The notes: generated by a model from the sequence alone, not told the origin. 5,632 bases of DNA from an uncultured Lachnospiraceae bacterium (GCA_947175305.1 CAMWMO010000135.1:1-5632), one strand, 5' to 3'. Positions 1 through 5,632 are shown, numbered from the stretch's first letter. Program-made: numbers and translations.

Positions 1-812
1 GCTTCCTTAGAGTGTGTGTTCATAATACCGCCGGCCACTTTGATCAATTTGCCGATGTGTCCTGTCAGGAGCATCTTTTGAAATCCAGCTTCCACAGCCA
101 TGTCAATCGTCGTCCCGATAAAATTACTGCACTTCACACTCCTGTCCAAATCATAGCCATAGTTTTTTCTCATAAAATCCAGACCATAATTGCCCGGTGA
201 AACAGCCACATAATCAAAGCCTTCCTCTCTTCTCTGGCGCAGCTCTATCCTGATCGTATCCAACAGCGCCTGACTGCTCATAGGCTCCACGATGCCGCTC
301 GTCCCTAATATGGAAATCCCGCCCACGATGCCAAGTCTCGGATTAAAAGTATGTGTCGCCAATTGTTCTCCCTCCGGCACCGAAATCTCGATTTTCAAGC
401 CGCCTGTATAATCCACGATCCGACAGACTTCTTTGACCTCCCGCTCTATCATCTCTCTCGGAACACGATTGATCGCCGCATTTCCTACCGGCTGATCAAG
501 CCCCCTTCTGGTCACTCTTCCCACACCTGCTCCGCCTTCTATCCGCAATTTGGGATTCGTTTCCTTATCATAAGAAACCTTGGCATAGATCCATACGCCC
601 GTCGTAATGTCCGGATCATCCCCACCGTCTTTTTCTACCGCACAGCTCACCTCGTTTTCGCCCCGGCTGATATCCAGAATTTTTGCGTGATACAGGATGC
701 CCTTCGGCGTCTCAATAGTGATTTTCTCTTTGACCATCCCGGTCAGTAACATATAGGCCGCAGCCTTTGCTGCCGCCGCCGCGCAACTCCCGGTGGTAAA
801 ACCGTATCGCAT
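1..812 (-). CDS. cbiD: CbiD, cobalt-precorrin-5B C1-methyltransferase (partial, C-terminus cut by window edge)
   Basis: Translating the minus strand from the ATG at 812 gives 270 residues with no stop before the left edge; the family is usually around 360-370 residues, so roughly the last quarter is missing. The product transfers a methyl group from S-adenosylmethionine to C-1 of the corrin ring in the anaerobic B12 pathway and is cytoplasmic. Recognisable CbiD blocks are the N-terminal GFTTGSCAAAAAKAA (residues 4-18), GGDDPDITTG (63-72), the glycine-rich GGAGVGRVTRRGLDQPVGNAAIN stretch (93-115), NPRLGIVGGISILGTSGIVEPMS (157-179), and GHIGKLIKVAGGIMNTHS (251-268). The start is supported by GGAGG at 823-827, 10 nt upstream, and an ATG further upstream (833) hits a stop after four codons. 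It lies 43 nt after cbiC and is the last gene seen in the operon. CbiD is a marker of the anaerobic route, the aerobic one using the unrelated CobF. The family assignment is near certain from motifs. Confidence 0.96.
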   Translation of the reverse strand, partial: MRYGFTTGSCAAAAAKAAAYMLLTGMVKEKITIETPKGILYHAKILDISRGENEVSCAVEKDGGDDPDITTGVWIYAKVSYDKETNPKLRIEGGAGVGRVTRRGLDQPVGNAAINRVPREMIEREVKEVCRIVDYTGGLKIEISVPEGEQLATHTFNPRLGIVGGISILGTSGIVEPMSSQALLDTIRIELRQRREEGFDYVAVSPGNYGLDFMRKNYGYDLDRSVKCSNFIGTTIDMAVEAGFQKMLLTGHIGKLIKVAGGIMNTHSKE

Positions 813-822
813 TCCCCTCTAT

Positions 823-827
823 CCTCC
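823..827 (-). promoter_or_regulatory. cbiD ribosome binding site
   Basis: GGAGG on the minus strand lies 10 nt before the ATG at 812. It fixes the cbiD start, because the only other nearby ATG (833) runs into a TAG four codons later. Confidence 0.75.
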
Positions 828-837
828 ATACATGAGC

Positions 838-854
838 CTGCCTTTCTCTGGCAG
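838..854 (-). other. Small hairpin between cbiC and cbiD
   Basis: Directly after the cbiC stop the transcript can fold CTGCC-(AGAGAAA)-GGCAG, a 5-bp stem with a 7-nt loop. There is no following U tract, so it is not an intrinsic terminator. It lies just upstream of the cbiD ribosome binding site (823-827). It may have no function; a stem this short can arise by chance. Confidence 0.25.
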
Positions 855-855
855 T

Positions 856-1497
856 TTAAAAGTTCTTATCACATGAATATAAAACCGCATTGCAGATCGC
901 CGCCGCGATCGTACTCCCGCCTTTTCTTCCCCTGTTGATGATGTAGGGAATCTCTGTGGTCAGGATCAACTCTTTTGCCGCCTCCACATTCACAAATCCC
1001 ACCGGAACCCCAATGATAAAAGCGGGTTTCCAGTCCCCTTTCTCTGCCATTTCATATAGCTTGATCAGTGCCGTGGGTGCATTACCGATGGCAAAGATCA
1101 CCGGCTTCTCGATTGCGGCCGCCATCTCCATGCTGACAGCCGCCCGCGTCATATTCCTCTGCCTCGCCAGTCGTGCTGTTTCCTCCTGTGCCATAAAACA
1201 ATGTGCTTCTCCGCCAAATCCGGCAAGTACCTTTTTATTGATTCCCGCCATGGCCATATTGGTATCTGTCACGATATCAGCCCCGTTTCTGATCAGTTTT
1301 TTTATGATCGAAACTGCTCCCTCTGAAAAACAGAGCGTTTCCGCATAGTCAAAATCTGCGCTGGTATGTATGACCCGTTTTGTGATGGCCTCTTCCTCCG
1401 CCGGAAGACGAATTCCTCTACTTGACAGTTCTTCGCTGATAATCTCGAAACTCCGTTTTTCAATCTCTTCCGGCAGTACATACTCTATCTCTTTCAT
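856..1497 (-). CDS. cbiC: CbiC, cobalt-precorrin-8 methylmutase
   Basis: This 213-residue cytoplasmic enzyme (typical length about 210) moves the methyl group from C-11 to C-12 of cobalt-precorrin-8, giving cobyrinic acid. The sequence shows the hallmark RVIHTSAD (residues 41-48), whose His44 matches the catalytic histidine known in CobH/CbiC. It also shows VTDTNMAMAGI (76-86), IGNAPTAL (137-144), GVPVGFVNVEAAKE (163-176) and the C-terminal RGRKGGSTIAAAICNAVL (189-206), which is glycine/alanine rich and conserved in the family. The ATG overlaps the cobD stop in an ATGA (1494-1497), with a strong GGGAGGT ribosome binding site at 1503-1509, 5 nt upstream and inside the end of cobD. Translation is therefore both coupled and independently primed. 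The gene ends with TAA at 856-858, 43 nt before cbiD. The corresponding aerobic-pathway protein is CobH; the neighbouring CbiD argues for the anaerobic version. Confidence 0.97.
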   Translation of the reverse strand: MKEIEYVLPEEIEKRSFEIISEELSSRGIRLPAEEEAITKRVIHTSADFDYAETLCFSEGAVSIIKKLIRNGADIVTDTNMAMAGINKKVLAGFGGEAHCFMAQEETARLARQRNMTRAAVSMEMAAAIEKPVIFAIGNAPTALIKLYEMAEKGDWKPAFIIGVPVGFVNVEAAKELILTTEIPYIINRGRKGGSTIAAAICNAVLYSCDKNF

Positions 1498-2540
1498 CTG
1501 ACACCTCCCGGATCCGGCCGATCGATCCCCATTGCTCTTAATAAGATCTTATTCTCTTTTCTGCTTCTCACCGCGATCCGATAAAATCCCTGATGCAATC
1601 CCCTGAAATTGCTGCAATCCCTGATCAGGATTCCCTTTTTTAGTAACCTCTCATATAAAGGCTCCTCACTATAGAGCAAAATAAAATTCGCTTTGGATGG
1701 GAAAACCACAAATCCCTTCTCTCGGAGGCCTTCTTCTAAAAACTGTCTCTCCTTCGTAATATACTGCTCGGTTTGACGGATAAATTCTGTCTGTTCTGCG
1801 CAGATACAGCCTGCTTCCTGCGCAAAACAGGAAAGATTCCACTCCGGAAGCTGTCCGGCGATTTCCGCAAGAAGTCGCTGATTCTTACACACCAGATATC
1901 CTAAGCGGACACCGGGAATCGAAAAAATCTTGGTAAACGATCCGACAAGGAGCAGATTATCAAACTCTTCTATTTCGAAAAGCATGGAAAATCCATCCCC
2001 ACAAAATGCAATAAAGCTTTCATCCAACACCATATAAATCCCTTTTTCTTTACAGTGCCGCAAAAGAACTTTTACAGACTCCCTATCCCTAAGGCTGCCG
2101 TCAGGATTATTCGGATTGGCCAGAAAAAGAAGATCCACATCTTCCGTCAAAACAGAAATAAGTTCCTCCGTCACACAAAAGCTGTTTTCCTCTTTCGTTT
2201 CATAAAACAGGATTTCACTTTCCGCCGCTTTTGCCGCGTATTCATAACCGTAAAAAGACGGCACCGGTATCACGGTTTTCTTCGGTTTGATTCCATGAAC
2301 CGCCGCCATAAAAAGCTCCGACGCTCCATTTCCGAACAGTAAATATTCTTTCGACACCGCCAGAAATCCACCGACAGCATTTTTTAACTTTTCTACCTCC
2401 CCGTCCGGATAGACATCACACCTGTCCACCGCTCGGTACAGCGCGTCCTTCACCGAATCCGGCACACCCAGCGGATTGACATTGATGGAAAAATCAAGCT
2501 TTACACGATTCCTGTAAATATCGCCGCCATGAATAGTCAT
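1494..2540 (-). CDS. cobD: CobD, L-threonine-O-3-phosphate decarboxylase (PLP-dependent, aminotransferase fold)
   Basis: The 348-residue protein belongs to the class I/II aminotransferase fold and is read as the CobD type, which decarboxylates threonine phosphate to (R)-1-amino-2-propanol phosphate, the linker used by CbiB. Visible motifs are the N-terminal HGGDIYR (residues 4-10) and LDFSINVNPLG (15-25) typical of CobD, GNGASE (70-75) for cofactor phosphate binding, NPNNPDG (142-148), LDES with the pyridine-pairing Asp173, and SFTKIFSIPGVRLGY with the Schiff-base Lys204. The start at 2540 is chosen over an in-frame ATG at 2618 because AAGGAG sits 8 nt upstream (2549-2554) and MTIHGGDIY is a normal CobD N-terminus; the longer form would overlap cbiB. 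The gene follows cbiB by 44 nt and shares an ATGA with cbiC. The fold is shared with histidinol-phosphate aminotransferase, but adjacency to cbiB and the HGGD start favour CobD. In Pseudomonas naming this protein is CobC. No metal-binding C-terminal extension is seen. Confidence 0.92.
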   Translation of the reverse strand: MTIHGGDIYRNRVKLDFSINVNPLGVPDSVKDALYRAVDRCDVYPDGEVEKLKNAVGGFLAVSKEYLLFGNGASELFMAAVHGIKPKKTVIPVPSFYGYEYAAKAAESEILFYETKEENSFCVTEELISVLTEDVDLLFLANPNNPDGSLRDRESVKVLLRHCKEKGIYMVLDESFIAFCGDGFSMLFEIEEFDNLLLVGSFTKIFSIPGVRLGYLVCKNQRLLAEIAGQLPEWNLSCFAQEAGCICAEQTEFIRQTEQYITKERQFLEEGLREKGFVVFPSKANFILLYSEEPLYERLLKKGILIRDCSNFRGLHQGFYRIAVRSRKENKILLRAMGIDRPDPGGVR

Positions 2541-2548
2541 CTTGTGAA

Positions 2549-2554
2549 CTCCTT
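2549..2554 (-). promoter_or_regulatory. cobD ribosome binding site
   Basis: AAGGAG on the minus strand, 8 nt before the ATG at 2540, decides the start of cobD against the in-frame upstream ATG at 2618, which would lie within the end of cbiB. Confidence 0.75.
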
Positions 2555-2584
2555 TTTCTGTCACCTTCCTGCACAAATCGCACC

Positions 2585-3598
2585 TCAAACCATAAATCCG
2601 GCTAAAATCACCATGCAAAACACCAGAAACAACAGGCAGATTATTTCACACAGCCAAGCCGTGCCATACAACAGGCGATTTACCCGTTTAATATCTTCAT
2701 ACGACGCCTCTCGCAATGCATCCCCGATATACGGCTTCCTAACCAATTCTCCAAAGTAACTGGCATCCCCCGCAAGCCGGATCCCAAGCGCACCGGCACA
2801 TATTGATTCTGTCTGTGCGGAATTGGGACTCGCATGCTTCCTGCGGTCTCTTTGATATATCTTCCATGCCCTTTTCACAGAAAAATCACTGCCAGCCAGG
2901 GAACATGCGGCAAGCATCAAACAGGCGCTGATTCTGGCAGGAATATAATTCACCATATCATCCAATTTTGCCGCTGCTCTGCCGAAATACAGATATTCCT
3001 CATTTTTATATCCAACCATGGAATCCATGGTATTCACTGCCTTATAGACAAAACCAAGCACCGGTCCGCCAATCATCAAATATAGCATAGGCGCGACCAC
3101 TCCGTCGGAAGTATTTTCCGCCACCGTCTCTATCGCCGCCTTAGCCACTCCTTCCTCCTCCAGGCACGCCGTGTCCCTTCCCACGATCATGGAGACCGCA
3201 TTTCTGGCCTGTTCCAGATTCCCCTCACTCAAACACCGGTACACTTTCATGCTCTCGTCCTTCAGACATTTCACTGCAAGAATCTGATAGGTCATAAGAC
3301 ACTCCACCGCCATTCCCACATAGGGATGCAGTTGATATACTGCCAGTAGAAGAGTGGAGACGACAACCGCAACGCTGAGTAATACAATGATCACCAACGC
3401 TACCCCCTGCCAAAATTCTCTGGTATCATGATTTATTGACATATTCTTTTCTGTTTTTTTCTTTTTTCTACGGAGGATTTTTTCCAGTCCTGTTATCAGC
3501 CTCCCGATCAGTCGGATCGGATGGGGAAAAAAGTGCGGATCTCCCAGAACCAGATCCAATAAGAATCCCAGAAAAAAAGCAACGATATGATACCTCAT
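2585..3598 (-). CDS. cbiB: CbiB, adenosylcobinamide-phosphate synthase (membrane protein)
   Basis: The 337-residue integral membrane protein (family about 310-330) joins aminopropanol phosphate to adenosylcobyric acid, giving adenosylcobinamide phosphate. Conserved blocks are the N-terminal DLVLGDPHFFPHPIRLIG (residues 15-32), GRDT (140-143), the long VAKAAIETVAENTSDGVVAPMLY stretch (151-173), the VNTMDSMVGYKNEEYLYFGRAAAKLDDMVNYIPAR region (188-222), HASPNSAQTESICAGAL (255-271) and the RKPYIGD end block (287-293). Hydrophobic segments lie near 4-19, 64-90, 166-187, 222-236 and 314-336. A lysine-rich loop, RRKKKKTEK (43-51), follows the first segment and is encoded by an A-rich tract. The start overlaps the cobC stop as ATGA (3595-3598), with only a weak, distant GAGGT upstream, so translation is probably coupled to cobC. 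The next gene, cobD, supplies its substrate. The same protein is called CobD in Pseudomonas nomenclature. Confidence 0.97.
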   Translation of the reverse strand: MRYHIVAFFLGFLLDLVLGDPHFFPHPIRLIGRLITGLEKILRRKKKKTEKNMSINHDTREFWQGVALVIIVLLSVAVVVSTLLLAVYQLHPYVGMAVECLMTYQILAVKCLKDESMKVYRCLSEGNLEQARNAVSMIVGRDTACLEEEGVAKAAIETVAENTSDGVVAPMLYLMIGGPVLGFVYKAVNTMDSMVGYKNEEYLYFGRAAAKLDDMVNYIPARISACLMLAACSLAGSDFSVKRAWKIYQRDRRKHASPNSAQTESICAGALGIRLAGDASYFGELVRKPYIGDALREASYEDIKRVNRLLYGTAWLCEIICLLFLVFCMVILAGFMV

Positions 3599-4242
3599 AT
3601 TTCTGCCAAGACCTCTATTTTCACAGGCTCATCTCCCGAAGAGACATCCTTTTTCCATCCTTTCATTCTGCACAGATAGCCTCCGCCGGTTGCTCTCTGA
3701 CAGTCAAAATAGGACTTCCCGCCATAGGAACTCAACAAAGCCATAATCGTTCCTCCATGGACAATTACCCCTACCGAAGCAGCCTTCTCCGTCGTCTCTG
3801 CTGTGATCTGGCGCAGCGTTTCACACATACGCATTAAACCCTGCTCACATCGGAAGATAAAATCTTTCCTGCTTTCGCCCTCCGGAAAAGCCAGCTCTCC
3901 GCCGCTGTCGATCCACGCCTGATATTCTATGTCATTCTTTAAATCCTCATAGTTCTTATACTCAAACCGTCCGAAATCCATTTCTCTCCATTCCGGAATG
4001 ACTGCTGGATGTAATCCCTGATAAAGAATCTCCGCGGTTTCCTGACATCTTTTCATGGGACTGACAAACAGATATTGAACGGTCGGATACCTGTTTTGTT
4101 CTTTATACAATAATAATTTCTCGATTCCGCTTGTACAAAGCGGCTCATCTGTTCTCCCCAGATATCGATGCTCTCTGTTTGCCTGCGTCTCTCCATGTCT
4201 AAGCAGCAGGAGTGTCACTTGATCTTCTGTCCGATGCCGCAT
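3595..4242 (-). CDS. cobC: CobC-like histidine phosphatase, probable alpha-ribazole-5'-phosphate phosphatase
   Basis: The 215-residue protein belongs to the histidine phosphatase (phosphoglycerate mutase-like) superfamily. Residues 11-19 read LLLLRHGET, giving the phospho-accepting His16 with Arg15. SPMKRCQETAE (61-71) supplies a second arginine (Arg65), EWREMDFGRFE (84-94) the acidic element with Glu87, and VIVHGGT (159-165) the second histidine (His162). In this superfamily CobC removes the 5' phosphate from alpha-ribazole phosphate or adenosylcobalamin phosphate, and placement between cobS and cbiB makes that role very likely; from motifs alone other phosphatases could not be excluded. The ATG at 4242 has a perfect AGGAGGT (4255-4261), although at 12 nt spacing, and overlaps the cobU-like gene by 28 nt. 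An in-frame GTG at 4218 would give a GTGA overlap with that gene's stop and an N-terminus of MTLLLLRHGE, a plausible alternative. The end overlaps cbiB by ATGA. Confidence 0.9.
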   Translation of the reverse strand: MRHRTEDQVTLLLLRHGETQANREHRYLGRTDEPLCTSGIEKLLLYKEQNRYPTVQYLFVSPMKRCQETAEILYQGLHPAVIPEWREMDFGRFEYKNYEDLKNDIEYQAWIDSGGELAFPEGESRKDFIFRCEQGLMRMCETLRQITAETTEKAASVGVIVHGGTIMALLSSYGGKSYFDCQRATGGGYLCRMKGWKKDVSSGDEPVKIEVLAEI

Positions 4243-4616
4243 ATGACCCGTTCTACCTCCTCCGCCTGCTCCGCAAGCCGTATCAGGAGCCTTCCTACAC
4301 GCTCCCTGTATTCTCTTTCAAAAGGCTCCATCGGAACAATCCCGTTCCCGACCTCATCACAGATGATGATACAGTCCCTGCAGACATCCAAAAATGCCAT
4401 CATTTCCTCCTCCGGACATCCACCCGCCAAAATCCGCTCTTTCACCCACAGATGGAAATGATCGATAATCACTGGCTTATCCTGCAAAACCAAATCATTC
4501 GGCTCCCTTTTTTTATCCGGCAGAACCGCATCCCACACCGCGCTCTTTTGCAGATAATATTTCTCAAGCACATACTCCAATTTCCCCTGTGCATATCCTC
4601 CTATCACTAATCTCAT
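4215..4616 (-). CDS. Short CobU-like protein, degenerate paralogue of adenosylcobinamide kinase/guanylyltransferase
   Basis: The 133-residue protein resembles CobU (about 180 residues) but is much shorter. It starts MRLVIGGYAQGKLEY, a P-loop-like GxxxxGK (residues 6-12) in which the usual Ser/Thr after the lysine is Leu13. VIIDHFHLWV (49-58) corresponds to the Walker B-like strand, and CDEVGNGIVPMEPFEREYRERVGR (86-109) and the end GIGQKIK (127-133) match the CobU C-terminal half closely. The region that in CobU follows the first strands and carries the guanylylated histidine is missing, since there are only about 36 residues between P-loop and Walker B. It is therefore doubtful that it performs both CobU reactions; it could be a partner, a kinase-only form or a divergent enzyme. 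The frame is intact and has a GGGGAG site at 4627-4632, about 10 nt upstream, so it is not an obvious pseudogene. It sits 47 nt after cobS and overlaps cobC. Homology is confident; function is unknown. Confidence 0.83.
   Translation of the reverse strand: MRLVIGGYAQGKLEYVLEKYYLQKSAVWDAVLPDKKREPNDLVLQDKPVIIDHFHLWVKERILAGGCPEEEMMAFLDVCRDCIIICDEVGNGIVPMEPFEREYRERVGRLLIRLAEQAEEVERVICGIGQKIK
4255..4261 (-). promoter_or_regulatory. Probable cobC ribosome binding site
   Basis: A full AGGAGGT on the minus strand lies within the 3' end of the cobU-like gene, 12 nt before the ATG at 4242. The spacing is longer than ideal, but it favours 4242 over the internal GTG at 4218, which has no good site in front of it. 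Confidence 0.55.
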
Positions 4617-4663
4617 CTTTCCTTATCTCCCCATCAGAAACATTTGCTCCGATCAACCATCCT

Positions 4664-5431
4664 TCATATGATCAGGTACTGCGCCAGTACCGCCGCCACA
4701 GCCATCCATCCCTCACAGAGAAGAATAAAATACCCGGCTGTATCTCCGGTAACGCCGCCAAACTCTTTTCTGCTGCGGTAAAAATAATAGAGCAACGAAA
4801 GAAGCGCCGCCCCCGCCACGAGCAGCCCTGTGGATAACGACCAGTACAGCATGCCGCCGATACAGGCGGCACTTTGCAGATATAAAGAAGCTTTCACTAT
4901 TTGTTTATGAGAGCGTTCCGCAAAAAGAGAAAGCGTCCCTTCCTTCTTTGCCAACGGAAAGGAAAGTGCACTGATGCCACAGAGGCAGCGCGACAGAACA
5001 AAACCACAGCATACAACTTTCAGCGCCGCATCCTCCAAGATCTCTGAAAAAGCGCCCAGAAAAACCATTCCATATGCCGCCAGCATAATGACGGCAAAAG
5101 CGCCGATATGGGAATCCTGCAGAATCTCCAACTTTCTTTCTTTGGTCTGATAGGAATGTATAGCGTCCATGGTATCCATGAATCCATCCACATGCAGTCC
5201 GCCTGTGATAAAAAGCGGAATCGCCGCCACCACCACAACACGGCACAGCGCGCCAATGTCATGGTTCTCGCACAGTATATTCCACCCATAAACGCACACG
5301 CCGATCAGCGCTCCGATACACGGAAAGAAGCAAAAAACATACTGCATATCCTCTTCTTCCCACGCAAACTGCGGAACCGGAATTTTAGAATACATGGAAA
5401 CCGCTATGAAAAATGATTTTATGATCCGCAT
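4664..5431 (-). CDS. cobS: CobS, adenosylcobinamide-GDP ribazoletransferase (cobalamin synthase)
   Basis: The 255-residue polytopic membrane protein (family about 245-260) catalyses the last joining step, condensing adenosylcobinamide-GDP with alpha-ribazole or its phosphate. Motifs seen are the N-terminal FFIAVSMYSKIPVP (residues 6-19), GGLHVDGFMDTMDA (77-90) with acidic Asp82, Asp86 and Asp89 that fit a metal-nucleotide site, KLEILQDSHIGAFAV (100-114) and FGGVTGDTAGY (224-234). Hydrophobic segments lie near 28-53, 61-79, 110-131, 135-156, 182-218 (probably two) and 232-255. The ATG at 5431 is chosen because GGAGGGAG (5437-5444) lies 5 nt upstream and MRIIKSFFIAVSMYSKIPVP is a normal CobS N-terminus. 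The frame is open up to a GTG at 5476, which would overlap the cobU stop but adds 15 residues unlike the family. The gene follows cobU by 41 nt, the usual CobU-CobS pairing, and its product acts directly on the CobU product. Confidence 0.97.
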   Translation of the reverse strand: MRIIKSFFIAVSMYSKIPVPQFAWEEEDMQYVFCFFPCIGALIGVCVYGWNILCENHDIGALCRVVVVAAIPLFITGGLHVDGFMDTMDAIHSYQTKERKLEILQDSHIGAFAVIMLAAYGMVFLGAFSEILEDAALKVVCCGFVLSRCLCGISALSFPLAKKEGTLSLFAERSHKQIVKASLYLQSAACIGGMLYWSLSTGLLVAGAALLSLLYYFYRSRKEFGGVTGDTAGYFILLCEGWMAVAAVLAQYLII

Positions 5432-5436
5432 AGGAA

Positions 5437-5444
5437 CTCCCTCC
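5437..5444 (-). promoter_or_regulatory. cobS ribosome binding site
   Basis: GGAGGGAG on the minus strand, 5 nt before the ATG at 5431, decides the start of cobS against an upstream in-frame GTG at 5476. Confidence 0.8.
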
Positions 5445-5472
5445 GGCTGACTCTTTCTAACTGCTCCGAATC

Positions 5473-5632
5473 TCACTTGATGACAACAGGAATCCCCGCC
5501 ACCACCTCCACCACCTGATCTGCCAGATCAGCCAGCCTCCGGTTCAGCTCCCCCATCGCGCGGATATATTCCATGGGTGCTTCCTCGTAGACAATACCGT
5601 CCTCAAATATATTGTTTGTAACCACGATCAAA
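5473..5632 (-). CDS. cobU: CobU, adenosylcobinamide kinase/adenosylcobinamide-phosphate guanylyltransferase (partial, C-terminal 52 residues)
   Basis: The frame is open from the right edge to a TGA at 5473-5475 and encodes 52 residues starting LIVVTNNIFEDGIVYEEAPM. This matches the C-terminal part of CobU: the last core strand with VTN, then a helix EYIRAMGELNRRLADLADQVVEVV, and the family's end signature GIPVVIK just before the stop. CobU phosphorylates adenosylcobinamide and then transfers GMP to it, giving the GDP-activated form used by CobS. The P-loop and the guanylylated histidine lie outside the window and cannot be checked. The segment TNNIFEDGI stands where CobU from enteric bacteria has TNEVGMGIVP; I recall similar variants in clostridial CobU proteins. 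cobS follows after 41 nt, which supports the call. It cannot be excluded from this fragment that the missing part is altered. Confidence 0.92.
   Translation of the reverse strand, partial: LIVVTNNIFEDGIVYEEAPMEYIRAMGELNRRLADLADQVVEVVAGIPVVIK

Noticed and set aside
351..749. Open frame of 132 codons on the plus strand opposite cbiD
   Set aside because: It lies wholly antisense to a confidently identified CbiD, has no recognisable domain and its composition looks like a reverse-strand shadow.
956..1348. Open frame of 130 codons on the plus strand opposite cbiC
   Set aside because: It is antisense to cbiC; the Ala/Ser-rich, pseudo-hydrophobic composition is what the complement of CbiC codons produces.
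1509..1530. GATC/CCGG-rich near-palindromic stretch at the end of cobD
   Set aside because: It is fully explained by coding for the CobD C-terminus (GIDRPDPGG) and shows no extended symmetry or repeat elsewhere.
2541..2618. A 26-residue N-terminal extension of CobD containing a CDLC pair, suggestive of a metal site
   Set aside because: It would begin inside cbiB and lacks a good ribosome binding site, whereas the ATG at 2540 has AAGGAG at 8 nt and a typical CobD N-terminus.
4168..4610. Two overlapping plus-strand open frames opposite the cobC/cobU-like junction
   Set aside because: Both are antisense to genes with clear family motifs and have no recognisable protein features.
4617..4663. 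Gap between cobS and the cobU-like gene examined for a riboswitch, terminator or small gene
   Set aside because: Only 47 nt, no stem with a U tract, and its short ATG frames stop after a few codons.
4905..5289. Alternative minus-strand frames within cobS
   Set aside because: They are out-of-frame shadows of CobS; only the cobS frame carries the GGLHVDG and GGVTGDTAGY motifs and membrane segments.
5432..5476. A 15-residue N-terminal extension of CobS from a GTG overlapping the cobU stop
   Set aside because: The ATG at 5431 has a strong GGAGGGAG 5 nt upstream and the extension does not resemble CobS.

Overview
The window is one dense run of cobalamin (vitamin B12) biosynthesis genes, all on the minus strand and so transcribed from right to left. 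Eight genes are visible. In transcription order they are the 3' end of cobU (cut by the right edge), cobS, a short cobU-like paralogue, cobC, cbiB, cobD, cbiC, and the first three quarters of cbiD (cut by the left edge). CbiD and the CbiB/CbiC type of enzyme indicate the anaerobic (early cobalt insertion) route. The protein style, moderate base composition, strong GGAGG-type ribosome binding sites and ATGA overlaps suggest an anaerobic Firmicute of the Clostridia, probably Lachnospiraceae-like. That placement is an inference from pattern recognition, not from a search.

Layout. The right part (about 3595-5632) holds genes for nucleotide-loop assembly: CobU activates adenosylcobinamide to the GDP form, CobS joins it to alpha-ribazole (phosphate), and CobC removes the phosphate. 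The middle (about 1494-3598) holds the aminopropanol arm: CobD makes aminopropanol phosphate from threonine phosphate, and CbiB attaches it to the corrin ring. The left part (1-1497) holds two corrin-ring enzymes: CbiC (methyl migration giving cobyrinic acid) and CbiD (C-1 methylation). The remaining ring-building genes, the amidases and cobT are not in the window and may lie outside it.

The genes are packed as one transcription unit. cobC/cbiB and cobD/cbiC each overlap by ATGA, cobU-like/cobC overlap by 28 nt (or 4 nt if an internal GTG is used), and the other four gaps are only 41-47 nt. No non-coding stretch reaches 300 bases. I see no promoter, cobalamin riboswitch, terminator, RNA gene, mobile element or CRISPR array; any leader riboswitch would lie to the right of base 5632.

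The least ordinary item is the 133-residue CobU paralogue two genes downstream of the real cobU. It has a degenerate P-loop and lacks the segment that carries the guanylylated histidine in CobU. I found no evidence of an undescribed system; the rest is a standard B12 locus.
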